Below are positions 21,141 through 34,026 of a stretch of 64,000 nt of DNA, one piece after another. The first letter of the stretch is position 1. Every line of letters starts with the position of its first letter. Origin of the DNA: Cadophora sp. MPI-SDFR-AT-0126 (Eukaryota; Ascomycota; Leotiomycetes; Helotiales; Ploettnerulaceae). Both the position numbers and the translations under genes were made by a program. The notes beneath the pieces are model-generated. The model made no database searches, was not told the DNA's origin, and worked only from the letters and a program-made list of their open reading frames with translations. The stretch covers positions 1,798,001-1,862,000 of the forward strand of contig JAGMVK010000006.1 in NCBI GenBank assembly GCA_020747065.1, read 5' to 3'.

Positions 21141-24060
21141 TCAGGTTTGTTGAATGCCTTGGGTGCCCCCAATTTGACGCTTGACTTGTTCACGAGCCCA
21201 GCGAGCAGTGTCGATGGTTCTTGACTGGAAGTCGCGGTTTTGACGGGTATCCTTGATCATCTGCGTGAGCCAGTCGGCACGGTAGAAGACGGAGAATTCG
21301 CCGTTGGGGAAAGCCTCGGCGAGATCGCTATACCTGTTAGCAAGAATCTTAGCTCAGGGGTAAGGCTCTAAGAACATACCCAATGACACCCATTGAGGAT
21401 CTCATAAGAGCGTCACTCTTATTTTGATCTAAGTAGACGGTGTTGAGAAGACCAAAGATCGACTCAACATATGGTTGCAACAATGCAGTCTTGCCACCAG
21501 CCTTCATAGCACCAATGATTCCACCCCAAGCATCCATGATACCCTCACGCAGCGAGATGACATAGTCAAACATCTCATACGATCCATCGGCACTGGCTTG
21601 AACACCAGCAGCCTGTTGAAGGACCTGAGCGACAACAGAGAGATAAGTCTCAAAGTGGCCACCGATAGCGCCAGCAATATCCCCAAAGCATTGGAGTATC
21701 GCGGGCTTGAACTGGTTGGCAAGTGCAGTGCTCTGTTTTCTCCTGTTAATTTCGCTCTATCATGAGAACCAGGGATAGAGATAGAAAAGACGTACTCTTA
21801 AATTGTTCAATAAATAGTTCATGAATGTATCACAATATGGCTGACTGAGAGGGCCCATGGAACGAGTGATATCGCTGACAAGACCGATAGCCATGGAGCA
21901 GAGAGCTGGCTCCTCTTGGTTACCCAGGGCATTGTAGAGGAATGGCGAGAAGTGCTCCATGTACTTGGAGAAATCTTCCTCCAAAGCATTGGCAAGACCG
22001 CTGACGGTAGCGAATACTGCATCAGGGACGCTTGACTTAGGGCCAGCAGTGGTGAGGATCTGGAGCAGGACAGCCATGATACGATCACCTTGAGGAGCAA
22101 TTTCCTTCTCGAGACGCTGGATGATGGCCAAGAGAACTGTGCATAAGCTGGTTTGCATCTCCTCGAGGGTGATCTTGTCTTCCACACTGACGACTTGCGA
22201 TTGCAGAGGGATGGTATCTTCCAGACGCTTGATGATGATCTCGGAGAGAGATGCAACAGCTGGCAAGCTCTCATTAGCAGCATTCTGGACGAATGTGTTG
22301 AGAACTTCATAAGCAGCAGTTCGGAGTTGGTTATCAGCATCTGGTCTCTCTGTGACTTGCAAAAGACGAGAAATGCTCTCGTTGAAGTGAGGTGTGAGTG
22401 GGTTTTGCTGGCAACCGATTTCGCCAGAGAAGCGCTCCGCAAGATTCATCAGAGCCCAACAGCACGAGCCTGCCATCTTGGGGCTGCTGACGAGGCCTTC
22501 AAAGAGAGACTTGATCAGAAGAGGAAGATGTTGAACAGGGTCAATAGCTTCTGAGCATGCCTCGGTAATACGTCCAAGAGCATAAGCAGTGGAATCCTTG
22601 ACGTGGATGACTGGGTCTTCCATCATCTTGATGATAACTGGAAGTGCCTGCTTAACAATTGGGGCAATGACCTTCTCCTCTGGTCCCTCCATAATGGCAC
22701 CGAAGGCAGAAACAGCAGCATCTCTATGATGCCAGTCCTCATGTCGGAGGTTGGTCTCAACAAAAGCCAAGACTGGTTGGACGACAGTGCCTCCGACTGC
22801 TTGTGCATAAAGTTGCAGACATTGATAAGCAGCTCTCGAGATGTTATATTCATCATCGGCCGCATCCTCATCCTGCTTAGTCAAAAGCTGTAATAAGACT
22901 GGGACAACCTCATTCGTAGCAACAGAGCAGAAATGGAAGATCTCCCGCATTTGGTCGACATTCTCGATCTGGTTGGAATATTATCAGTGTGTGACAACGA
23001 AAAGTGGGGCATGTGAAACTTACTTGTGCATTATCATCTTCAATGGCGATCTCCTCCTCCGCAACCGTACTCCAGAATTCAACGGCAAGCTTAGCAACGT
23101 CCTCCTCCTCGCTCTTCATACCCATGATCGTAAGACCGAAGAGAGCCTTCTCCATGTAGAAGCGCATCAACTCGTAGTAGAGAGCCATTATCCTATTCAG
23201 GCAACCAAAAGCACCCTGTTGTATCCGCATATCTGGAGCTTGTGTGGCCTCGCAGATAACCTGCATAATGTAGTTTCGCTCGCCCTCATTTTTGAAATTG
23301 CTATCCACGAACTCCAGGGAGTCTCCAAGAGCGTATATGGCAGCCAGGCGGACCTCTGGGTTTGGCTCCTCCTTGCGAGCTCCTTGCACAACAGCGGTCA
23401 GGATGGCGTTGGAGTGCTGGACGAGACTGGATCTGAGGTCTGAGTCTTGACTTTCGCAGATGAAGCCGATGGTAGTCAGAGACGTCTGCTTGAGATGATC
23501 GCTGCCCTCGCCCACATTTCGCACCAAAGTTGGCATCAGCTCCGGCCATTGATCACGGGGAAGCTCAACAGCAGCTATGGACGCGACGACTTGCGCAGCG
23601 GCTGCTCCAGCCTGTGTATTGCTCGACGAGAGGGCCTGTAGAGTTAGGTCCTTGACGCGCTTCTTGGTATCTCCATCCTGCTGAAGCCACTTCTCCTGCA
23701 GCTCGTGTAATCTAGCATATTCGCGTGCGGTGAAGGCGTTTTTCAACGCGATACCGGCAGCTGCTCGGACTGGTCCTTGGGCTTCTTCGTTTGCGAGCTC
23801 TTGCACGAGAGTTACGAGGTATCCGGCCTGAGGGGGGAGTTGAGGTTAGCATGTGCTGTCTTGCGCACAGCCAAAAATGCGGTCAGCCAAAGGGGAACTC
23901 ACGAAGTTGGTCTCAGCAGCTTGTGTGAGTTGTGCTTCAGCAGCTCCTCTAATGGCCGCATCTGCGTAGTATTAGCATTACGATTAAGACCTTGTCTGGG
24001 CCCCTCGGAGGTGAACTGACCGGCCGAGAAGGTATTCAAGAGCACAGAGTTGACGTCCAT
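21141..24060 (-). CDS. KAP95: Importin subunit beta-1 (karyopherin beta, Kap95)
   Basis: Six exons (24060-24021, 23961-23903, 23827-23024, 22968-21796, 21732-21380, 21333-21141) join in frame to 873 residues, matching the roughly 860-875 of yeast Kap95. The N-terminus (MDVNSVLLNTFSADAAIRGAA) carries the importin-beta N-terminal region that binds Ran-GTP. HEAT repeats fill the protein, with recognisable helices such as PVRAAAGIALKNAF, NPEVRLAAIYALGDSLEF, EDPVIHVKDSTAYALGRI and MAGSCCWALMNLAERF. An acidic loop (DEDAADDEY) matches the one that contacts importin-alpha. The protein carries importin-alpha/NLS cargo and other cargoes through nuclear pores. It is essential in yeast. I see nothing unusual except the two very short first exons. 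Confidence 0.97.
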
Positions 24061-24829
24061 GATGGCGGTTCACAGCCTGCGCTGTGTGTGTGCAGAGCGT
24101 CTGAGAGGTATGTAGAGTTCTTGAAAGGAAGATGAGTTGAGAGTTTGCTAGGAAAGGGGGGTTCTCCTTGACGTGGGAAGATTAGACGGTGAGGGTCAAG
24201 AAGAAGAGAAAGATGAGTGGATGTTGTTTAGGTTTGTTGAAGTTGCTGGACGATCTGGAAGCGAACTGAATTTCGCGTTCGACCAAGGCTACAACCGGCT
24301 TCTGGAAGGTGCTGCAGATGCTGGAACCGTTCAAGGAAAACGTGTATGCTGCCTTGTAATACTGGCAAATGAACGTAGAGAATCTCGTATGACAATCAAT
24401 CTTCATTCAAGGCTTTGAGAGCCTCCTGCACACTGGTTTTGTTCGTTCCAACCCACCATGAGCAGGTACGCTAGAGCCGCATTAGTGATAGCGCCTCTCA
24501 GCGGATTGCCGAATGTTGTCCCCTGAAAATATTTTCAATATGGAGCACTGCTGCATGACAGGGGAAAGTATTATGAATGTCAATATTGGTTGTCAATAAA
24601 CACAGTACGAGTGATTTGTTTTGAGTGATCAAAATTGAATTTTGTATTTGGAGTTCAAATTCACTTTTGGTTCCTATCATATGCATATGCAGCCCAAGCA
24701 CCAAGCCGATGAATATCACAAGCAAAAAGCTGAAACTATGTACCCCTCTAAACCAAAGCCAAAGCAAGGCCCGTCCCGTCAACGCAACTCCCCCGCACAA
24801 CATTCACTATTCCATATCCTCCTCCGTAT
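24061..24829. other. Intergenic region, nothing recognised
   Basis: The promoter of KAP95 and the 3' flank of LEU4. Only short spurious ORFs occur. Confidence 0.6.
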
Positions 24830-26944
24830 CTACATCCCGTTGGCCTTTGCCTCCAAAACAGAAACGGCATCCGGTCCGCTTCGAGGCGTTCCATTTGGCT
24901 TGGGAACCGAGAGCCCGTTTTCTCTAGGGCTTTTAGGGCCGCCGTTAAGATCAAGGTCCTGGCTCAAGGACGCCCCATGTTTACCTCTGAGCAAGAGAGG
25001 CGTGTTGGGACGAGTAGTGATGAACTATTCCACATTAGCAAAGCAACGTATGAATACTGGAAATGCACAACTCACATTACTAGCAGCGCTCAAAAGAGCA
25101 ATGAGAGAACTCTGCACCACATCCTCATGAACACCCACACCCCAAACTTTCTGATTCGAGCCCGCAGCCGTACACTCAATGTAACTCGCAGCCTTGACTC
25201 CCTTCCCGCCTCCAATAGCATGCTCCTTGTAATCCGCGACATCGAGATCGATGCCGATAGACGAGAGCGCGTTGGCCAGACTGGAAATGGGCCCATTTCC
25301 TATTCCCTTTAGCTGATGTTCCTGACCGTCGAAGGAAATGACACCTTCGAACTGCCGCTTCAACTTCGTCGTATCTTGCGTCTTGCCCGGTGCTGGGGGA
25401 GCGGGCGATGCTGAGCGGTCGGTGCTGATGCTGTAGTCTACTAATGTAAATCTTGGATTCTGCTTGAGGAAATAGGTCTGCTCGAACAGATCTTGAATCT
25501 CGTTGGATAAGAGTTCCCGACCAACTGCATCTGCGCGTTTTTGTACCACTTTGCTGAAGGCAACTTGGAGACCGCGAGGAAGGTCGAGCTCGAGATTCCG
25601 GAGAATGATCCATGCTGCTCCTCCCTTTCCACTTTGCGAGTTGACACGAATGATCGCCTCGTACGTACGGCCGATATCCTGAGGATCAAGTGGGAGGTAT
25701 GGAACCTGCCAAAAGCTCTCATCCGTAGCCCCGTCCTTCTTCCTGATCTGAAATCCCTTCTTGATCGCATCTTGATGCGAACCACTGAAAGCGCAAACAA
25801 CAAGCGAGCCACCATATGGCGCTCGAGGATGGACTGGAATCTTGTTGCTGACCTCCACAACATCGATAACTCTGTTGAGATCAGAGAAATCGATATTTGG
25901 GTGGATACCCTGTGTATAAAGGTTCAAAGCCAAGGTAACGAGATCGACATTTCCCGTTCTCTCTCCATTTCCGAAAAGACATCCTTCAACTCTATCCGCA
26001 CCAGCCATCTGCGCCAACTCCGCCGCCGCAACCGCACACCCACGATCATTATGCGGGTGGAGAGACACGCAGAACTTCTCCCTCTCCGTCATATTCCTAC
26101 AGAAATACTCGATCTGATCCGCATACACATTTGGCGTCGACATCTCCACCGTAGCCGGAAGATTGAAGATAATCTTGTTATCCTCTGACGGGCCCCAGGC
26201 TTTCTTCACAGCCTCGCATATCTTAATCACAAACTCCGGTCTGGAATCCGAGAAGGTCTCGGGCGAGAACTCGAACGCCCATTCCGTGCCCGCTTGTGAT
26301 GGGTCATCCTTCGTAATCGACCGCGCGTATTCCGTACACTTGACTGCGAGAGCCAATCCCTCGTCCTCAGTCATGCCAAACACGATCCGCTGGAAGCACT
26401 CGCTGGTAGCAAGGTAGATATGTAAGAGGGCCTTCTTCGCGCCTCTGAGGGAGTCAACCGTACGTTTAATAAGCTCTTCTCTACAGGGCGAGAGAACCTG
26501 GAGCCAGACATCGTCGGGAACCGCACCGGGAGTCTCGACAAGGCGGCGAGTAAAGTCGAAATCCGTCTGCGAGGCGGAGGGGAACGAGACCTCGATTTCT
26601 TTGTAGCCAAGCTCCACTAACATTTTGAAATATCTCCATTTCTGCTCTCCGTCCTAAATTCCCACCCCAGTATTAGCCTCTGACTGTCTGCGGATACTCA
26701 ATGGTAAGAGTCGCATACCATAGGATCGACCAAACTCTGGTTTCCATCACGTAAATCGGTCGAGAGCCAACGCGGAGGCTTGTCAATGGTTTTGTCTGGC
26801 CATTGTCTGTCTTTGAGCTGGAGAGGAGGAAACCTCTTGTATTTCTTGGAGGGGTCCTTAAGCCTGTCCAAACAACACATAAGTCAGGAACCTGATCCAA
26901 GCTCGCGCACCAGAAGTGGTTGTGGTTGTTACTTACATGGGCAT
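24830..26944 (-). CDS. LEU4: 2-isopropylmalate synthase (leucine biosynthesis)
   Basis: Four exons (26944-26937, 26863-26719, 26653-25076, 25024-24830) give 641 residues. Exon 1 encodes only MP and two bases of the third codon; splicing rebuilds [16 protein letters not shown]. The [10 protein letters not shown] substrate motif, the metal-binding HPHNDRG and the GNGERTGN signature are all present, as is the C-terminal regulatory dimer domain from about residue 450. The enzyme condenses acetyl-CoA with 2-ketoisovalerate, the first committed step to leucine, and is feedback-inhibited by leucine through the C-terminal domain. The last exon adds a Gly/Pro/Asn-rich tail after the ALLSAASN segment, as in other filamentous fungi. 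I found no perfect Leu3 site upstream. No clear mitochondrial presequence is seen. Confidence 0.97.
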
Positions 26945-28272
26945 CTTGATGGCGGGGTCAGCAGCACAACGTCAAAAAGAATATATGCGTGAGCGAGCAC
27001 TTTGATTTTTGTCCGAATGCTGGAAATGTAGCTTCCTCACAGTAAGAAGGTAAGTAGGTATCCTGAAATGTAACAGTGACACGAAAACGGGTGCCACGAG
27101 TAAATGTTCGTGTGAGTTGTTCAAAGTTTCACTGGAATTGAGTCACCCAAAATTGTTTTCACCCACCAGTCAGTCAGCCGAAGGGCGGGGAAAAGTGGCG
27201 TACTATTTTGCAGCATTAGCCTCGTTCGTCTACTGCTAACAGCCCACCTGGGCAATCCGCAGCTACCGCCTGACTTGACATCACTTACTGCTCAGGGCGT
27301 CTACAGTTACATCTGAAATACTAAAAATTAAAATCTGAATTCGTTTCTGGAAATAAATCAATTGATCTATCTCAACCCCCCAACTCGAAATTTCCATTGA
27401 AAGATCCAAAGACTTCAACCTAGCTGACCTGACAGAACACCCTTCAAATCATCGCGGAGTCCTTCCGAACATTTCATCCCCACCACACGGCTTTTCCGTT
27501 CCTGTATCTTGGCAATTTCCAACCGTCAAAAAATCCGGTAAAGGGATCTAATTGGGTACAGTCACGACAACAAGAAGAGGATAAAAGGACGTTTATTGCG
27601 CAACGTGCCTATGCGAATGTTGATCAACAGCATTGTAGCGAGTGTGATACTCAGATTCAGGATCAGTGGCCAATGAATATAAATTAGTGATGGCATCAGA
27701 GCGGGGAAGGGAGAACAGGCACAGGAATATATCAGAGATGGGTTGTACTGCAGATGCAGATGTCACCTTGCATGTCTGCATGGCTGCGAAACAGGTATGA
27801 AAGTCCAGACGAATCACAGCGAGAATGAAAATACTTATGGACGATCACAACAACACATCATCAAGAGACAGCAGGCTTGAGCATGGGTATCCGATTCTAA
27901 ACACGGCATTCCTATCTACAGTGACTCTTTCTCTAATCCGTCCTCCACTCGGATCTCTCTTTCTATGTGCAAAAATGAAACTTCTTATAATACAAGTTGA
28001 TCTAGACAAAAAAACGTTCAGAAGTTAAACGTCGTCTCTATGGGTGGGCCGGTTGAGAAAAAAAATATTATGTGCATGAAATATCGTCGTACTCCTCGAC
28101 GCTGCTGTCCCCGTTCCGTCTTCCTTCCCTTCCTCATTGTAACCCGTGACGCCTCGCTCGCTTTGCTGCAGTAGATGGATAGGTATAACTTGCCATCAAT
28201 CAATCAATTAGGTAGGTCATTCGTTCGTCGATAGGTATCCGGACAGATGAATGGATGGATAAAGAAGATCAA
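26945..28272. other. Intergenic region, nothing recognised
   Basis: The LEU4 promoter and the 3' flank of the ferric-reductase-like gene. The ORFs present are short and low-scoring. I see no repeats of note. Confidence 0.6.
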
Positions 28273-30114
28273 TCACCAAGTGAAAGACTCCTCGATGAAA
28301 TCCACCACTCCATCCTCCTGCACTCCAAGCACCGCTTCCCTCACATTATCAGCCAGACCACCAGGTCCACAGACCGTGACAGCCATGGCGCCGCACTGCT
28401 CCTTGACCTCGCCCTCCATGATGAGCTTGATGTTCGGGCGTCCAGGGAACATCTGCACCGTGTTGCTGGGCGAGATGATCTCCCTCGGGTTCTTGGGTCG
28501 CGTGACGAACAGCTTGATGGTAAGGCAGTCTCTGCGGCCTGGGAGGCGGAGGATCTGGTCCATCCACGGGCGGACCCACTCGAGGTGCTCGGAGTCACGA
28601 ACGATCCAAACGAGTGTGATCTTGCGGGTGGCGATGGAGCCGTCGTTGAAGCCATTGATGAGGTGCTGCGTGAATCCGATTTGATGTGTGATTCCGGTTG
28701 CGCCAGCGAAGAGGACGGCGTGCCCGTAGGAGTCGAGGGAGTGGTGACCAGCGTATGGTCCTTCCATTGCAGCTTTGAGAGTCAGGAAGCGTGGAGAGCA
28801 GGCGTTGGCTTTGTTGAATAGCTTTCTGGTGAAGCCAGTTTGGGCGCCGATGACGAAGGAGACGTCAGTGACGAGCTCTTTGTCTCGGAGGATGATCTCG
28901 CCGTTCTTCTCGGCCATGGGAAGAGATCCGTTTCTTGGCTTGTCCTCAACCCAGGCGATGGAGAAGGGGTGGCATTCCAAGGGGTTGATGTTGAGGAAGC
29001 GGAGGTAGGCGTGGCATCCGGGCTTGATGTGCATCTTCTTTGGCAGGTGCATCGTAACTCTGCAGGCATCTCCTGGAAGAGCCTCAACAGTGGCGTAAGT
29101 CCATCCCTTGGTAGAGTAGTTGGCTCGGATGAGTACGATGAGACGGAAAGCACGTTCTGCTATCCACAGGTAACAAGTAGCTTGAACGTAGGGCAGAGGT
29201 GGGAGATGTGCTACCGCACAGTGGATCCAGGTTCCGGCAAGTGCAAAGGCTGCCATGATGATGTGGATGTCCAGGAAGGTCTCGTAGAAAGCGTGACGGA
29301 CAGGAGAGAAGGCGGTAATGAAGATGATGACCATGGCAATGGTAGCGACCATGCCCCAGGTTGCGAATGGATCCACAGAAACTTGATTGAAGAGTCCAGA
29401 CCACCCAACTGCCTTGTACTTGACATATGCCCAACACCATGTGTGGAGGAGGGCCATGAAGATGACAATGCGACCAAGCCATCTGTGCATGAGGTTGTAT
29501 GTATCGAAGCTGATTTGGAGCAGACCAATCAAAGGATTGTTGCGGCCAGCAAAGATGATCAAGGGGATCATGTTGATCACGGACAGCATTCCGGATCTCC
29601 CACGTAACTCGGCCACAACCTTGTAATGGTTCTTTTGACTCCAGTCGAGCTGGAGCGTGTATCCAAGGTTGCTAGCCAAGTACAGGAAGATCAAGATCGA
29701 ATGGAATCTTGATGGGAGGGTTCCCATATTCATTGCTGCAGAGAGCCTGAACTCCCGGTTGTGGCGTTTATTCACCAATGGTGCGTACAAAAGATACTTC
29801 TTGAACCACCACAACGGCGACGAATTCCTTGCCCAATACGTCTGTACTGATTTCCCCATTGCTGATACATGCCGTATATGCGCGTTGAACCTTTGGGATA
29901 ATCGAATAGTAAGTATGAGCAAGGCCAGCGCGCCCAGACTCCACCATGAGCTTATCCGGTACATGTCGTTCATGGTCTGGTTCACACCGTTGAGCATGGT
30001 CGCATAGGGGGCAATCGTTCCAGTGGGTGCCGCGGTATCATTGGTATGAGAAGACCGGGCGGCGACGACTCGAGTTCCACGGTGGAGGAGTTGGTGTACA
30101 TGATGGGATGCCAT
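28273..30114 (-). CDS. Ferric reductase/NADPH-oxidase-like transmembrane flavocytochrome
   Basis: One exon of 613 residues. After about 55 N-terminal residues with NQT/NDT sequons come seven or so membrane segments. Two heme ligand pairs show the classic H-x13-H spacing: HRWLGR...LLH and LDIHIIM...WIH. FAD binding follows with HPFS (ECHPFSIAW), then the NADPH site with GPYAG, LFAGATGITHQIG and VCGPGGLADNVREAV. This is the order of Ferric_reduct, FAD_binding_8 and NAD_binding_6 domains in Fre proteins, which reduce Fe3+ or Cu2+ at the plasma membrane for uptake. It lacks an EF-hand, so a NoxC-type oxidase is unlikely. The right-hand flank has no gene for 3.9 kb. A canonical iron-GATA site was not evident. 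Confidence 0.94.
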   Translation of the reverse strand: MASHHVHQLLHRGTRVVAARSSHTNDTAAPTGTIAPYATMLNGVNQTMNDMYRISSWWSLGALALLILTIRLSQRFNAHIRHVSAMGKSVQTYWARNSSPLWWFKKYLLYAPLVNKRHNREFRLSAAMNMGTLPSRFHSILIFLYLASNLGYTLQLDWSQKNHYKVVAELRGRSGMLSVINMIPLIIFAGRNNPLIGLLQISFDTYNLMHRWLGRIVIFMALLHTWCWAYVKYKAVGWSGLFNQVSVDPFATWGMVATIAMVIIFITAFSPVRHAFYETFLDIHIIMAAFALAGTWIHCAVAHLPPLPYVQATCYLWIAERAFRLIVLIRANYSTKGWTYATVEALPGDACRVTMHLPKKMHIKPGCHAYLRFLNINPLECHPFSIAWVEDKPRNGSLPMAEKNGEIILRDKELVTDVSFVIGAQTGFTRKLFNKANACSPRFLTLKAAMEGPYAGHHSLDSYGHAVLFAGATGITHQIGFTQHLINGFNDGSIATRKITLVWIVRDSEHLEWVRPWMDQILRLPGRRDCLTIKLFVTRPKNPREIISPSNTVQMFPGRPNIKLIMEGEVKEQCGAMAVTVCGPGGLADNVREAVLGVQEDGVVDFIEESFTW

Positions 30115-33100
30115 CGTGTCTTGGTATAGTCGCTAATATTTCTTTGTGTGCAAGAGAAAAGTCTCGAGAATCGGGAAAAGAATGTACGTAGACCTGCTTG
30201 TCTTGTTAGATGTGGGGTTCTAGAAGAGTTGCCAGTCTTGGTATTGTCACTTGCTATTGTGAAGATTCGGGTCGAGATTTGTCCAAAATTTATGAAAGGG
30301 CACAAACCTTGCAGAATCCACGACTTTAAAAGTTTAACCAACTTCGTTGTTTTATTGTTGCTTTGTTTTATTGTTGTCTATCGAGTAACAAAGAATTGTG
30401 GTTGTGAATAAATGGCATTGTTCGACTGTCTTGGCTGGCGATGTGTTTTGTCGGAGTCTGAAAGAATGACAACGTTGTTTTGAAATCCAAGTACCGAAGA
30501 ACAGTGAAACGAATGAACTGTCGTCTCCAGGACTATGAATTGAACGAATGTGATGACCGTTAAGAGTGGCCGGTGGGTGAGGGTAAAGGAATGGACGCCT
30601 GAGAGAGCAGGAAGACCAAGCTCGAGGAAGAGGATCGGCGCCAGATCTTATGGGAGAGTTTCGTTTCCGCTTTGGGGATTCCCTTTCATGAAAGTGAAAT
30701 GGTGGCTTTCGAGGTGGGTCGAAAAGTGAATTGCGCACTATATTTGAGGTTGGTGGTGGGGAACTCCCACGCGCTTTCGGTACAGTCTCCGGATGCTTGG
30801 TGTTTCTTGGTAACAGATACCTGGTGCGTTCGTTCAGGAGGTGGTTCGAGCGGGCGATATCGATTGTCTTGGTAAGCGTTTATCGTATCAGAAAGATATG
30901 AGTTTATGTTGGTGATGGTGAACTGATGTGGTGTGGTGTGGTGTGGTTTGGCGATGTGAGGCGATGCTGACCAGCAGAAGAAGGGTCTTTCTTGTCTGTC
31001 TCGTTCTGACGCAAATTGAGAATATTCGATCAGAAGTCTATAGTGTCAAATGCGGATGTGAATGTGAATTTGAATGTGAATGTTTGCAAACAAAATGATT
31101 GTCGGGATCAACACGACTTTTGACTCCGCCAGTGAGATTGAGCGAGCAAAGAGAACAATCAAGCAGACCAATGCAGATTTGTTCAGTAATTCGAAGGATA
31201 GAGAGAGAGGAAAATATGAAATGGCCTGCCTGACAGCGAGACTATGAGAGAAAAGAAGAGATCGCGAGGGATGAGGTCAGTCAGTCAGTCAGGTACGGTG
31301 GGTGAGACCTAGCTGCATGCCAGGAGCAGGTTGAGAGCCAGCCCTTTGGAATTTTCACTGGGCCAGAACTGCCCTTTGCCGCGCAGCAGCGGTGGCAACT
31401 GATCTTCCGCCAGAAGCCGAGGGCCTATCAACGACCTGACCTGGAGCTGTTCCTACCTTAGGGCAGGACGAGACAGGGCACGACAGCTGTTGCGGATCAG
31501 CGGTGTCCAGTCGAAGTCGAGAGTTGTGAGCAAAAGGATGGAGGTGTTCTTGGATGGACGTCTAGAATTCAGGGGTTGCAGGATGCAAGTGGTTGGCTTG
31601 CGCAAGGGGCCGCCGACCTTAGCGTCTGCTTAGCATCCTTCAAACATCTTGGTGGGGAAGCCATCCCATCATCTCAGTGGCTGCACATGAAGAAACGAAA
31701 GCGATCGGATTCAGGGGCATCAGCAAACATCGCCATCAATTGGAGGCTGAGGGGCACAGTGGGGCAGAGTATCGACGTTTATGCAGCCTCACGAGGGGTC
31801 CGACGAGGTTCTCCCAAGGGACAAGCACCAAGACAGTTCCAGGTAAAGACCCTTCCTTCGTGACGCCCAGATGCTACTGGTACTTAATCATTCCAGCTGG
31901 AAGTGGTGGCCTGCAGCCATCATATGATTCCATCACTTCATGTCCTGAGAGTGAGTCTGAAGCTGACGTCTCTTCCATTCCTCGTCACATCCTCAATCCA
32001 AGACAGTCCCTCGCCAGTGGTTGAAGTCCCTCCCTCCGTATCCTCTCCCCAGCCTTCTCCCAACCCGATGATATGATCCGTCTTATGATCCAAGCCAGCC
32101 AAAGACTCGACCCATACGGATACGGGGCGGCCATGCTATGCTGACCATCCGCGCGGACTCGACCGACATGTTGGCTGTGCCCTGTCCTGCTCGCTTGAAG
32201 GCCTCGTCGCTGTAAACGTCGCCAAGAGTGTTTTGAAACAGAGAAACCTTGCCACTGCGTCCCCAGTATATTGACTTCGGCCCAACACCCAGATAGGGAC
32301 GAACGAACAGACATTCTCAAAGATCGGCTCAAAACAAAAGGCTTGGTTTCCGAGCACAGCCGCCTATGGACTTTCTTGGGTGTTCTTTGAAAAACCTGGT
32401 GGCCTGTCTTGGAAGAGCCTCAAGCCGCTAGTGATCATGATTAAGAAAGATTTGCAACCCCACTCTACCAATATTTCAATATTGTTGATATCCGTGAGCT
32501 GCCGGACTGCTCTCCACATACTGGAGATATGTACCTGTCCATTTAATTGATCTGACTTTCCCCTACGAAGGAGTGGCCGTCAACTCAAATTCTTCATAAT
32601 TTCCGGCACGTGCTTAGCGAGCGCTGGTGGGGGTTTCAGGAACCTCGCGGCTAGGAAATGACGACGTTTCTTCACTACCACACTTCAGCACAGGGGACGG
32701 CTCATCAATCTTATTTATATTGCCCATGTGTTGGCGTGGAAATGCTGTCGAATGATAATTTTATGCTTCACCGATGCTTCCTGTTTCATGTAGCGTCCTC
32801 AATCTTTCGAGGTGTAAGCGATGCGAAGGCTCAGGATGCTTATCGCACGCCAATCTTGCTCCATGTTTCCATGGCCCCATGGCCCATCCATCTGTTATCT
32901 GAGGATGACAGTCTTTCCCATGGATGAGGAGTGAAGAACTCGCTCGCATCATTGCTTTCTGCTCTGCCGGACTCGTCAGATGGCAGAGCACCGAGGCTTC
33001 CGCCGGAAGCCAAGCTTCGACCCTGATTGTCTCATCGTCGTTGACTTCGCACTTGCCTTGCTACCACATTGTCGAGCTCCTCAACTGTTGCTCTTTTGCC

Positions 33101-34026
33101 AAAGAATCTAAAATCGATTGTTGAAAGGCATAGAGTGATGCCTCCCAAGCAAGCAATCCATCTTCTTCGATACATTACATGCTGTTTCTGCATTTTTGAC
33201 CCTTTACTTGCCTTACCTTGCCATCATATCACTGACTTCGTAATCGCCTGTTCCTTTACTCGCTCCTTAACATGAACATTAGAATAGAGGCTGGTGTTTC
33301 CAAGCACACTTTTCATCACGATGATTGCACTTTGTTTCTATGCTTGCCAAACCATCCATCACATCACTCAGCATGCAACTCATTTTCGGTGAAAAGTTTG
33401 TTATCCATTCAAATGTCCTTAAGGGACAAGCAGCATTTTGATTTCGTTATTCTGCCATCAATATCAGCTGCTGCTGCTCATTCATCAATCGTCAATCATC
33501 ATCAATAATCAATTTTTCCGCGTACTCGCCATCGCATGCTTTTCGCTCATAACCCATATGACCCTGTCTGATCCGATCGTACTCCAAATCAAATGAAGAG
33601 AAGAGAGAATCTTTACGCCCGCCTGGCCATTGGTAGTGTACCACGAAAAGGCGACCACACCACAACTCCATAAGATATGCTTCATCAAGCGTCAGGATCT
33701 CGTCAGAAAGAAGAAAGAAAACGTAGGCGCAAACGTAAAAGAGAGGAAAGACAGTCTCGACCTTATGGAAGAAACGACAGATTTTGCGCTGAGAATCGAT
33801 CAAGAGATCAAATCAGCCGCTTTTTTATGCACCAAAACATGTGATTGACTGTTATCGCAAGCAGGCAGTTTGTTTGCAAATGTTGTTAGTCCGATCGATC
33901 GATCATTTCGAGCAAGCTGTCCCCTCTCTCGATGACGACATATGAGTATGTGACTTTTGTTGAAAGATGACGATTGAAGTCGAGGTGCAACTGGACAAAT
34001 GTGCGAAGGTATCGACAGGAGTCACT
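30115..34026. other. Large gene-free interval of 3.9 kb
   Basis: This lies between the start of the ferric-reductase-like gene and the end of the RRM gene, both on the minus strand. It holds a GTGGT run near 30928, a GTGAAT-type run near 31060, a CAGT run near 31275 and pyrimidine-rich plus-strand DNA at 32650-33480. ORFs of up to 115 codons exist on both strands, but none resembles a protein family. A long promoter, long 3'UTR, or non-coding RNA would all fit. Confidence 0.5.

Noticed and set aside
25541..26188. 215-codon plus-strand ORF
   Set aside because: It is antisense to the well-supported LEU4 exon 3 and reflects codon bias of the real gene.
28840..29607. 255-codon plus-strand ORF
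   Set aside because: Antisense to the ferric-reductase-like gene with conserved heme and FAD motifs; a shadow ORF.
31985..32332. 115-codon minus-strand ORF in the gene-free interval
   Set aside because: No domain or protein-like features; typical of chance ORFs in GC-balanced DNA.
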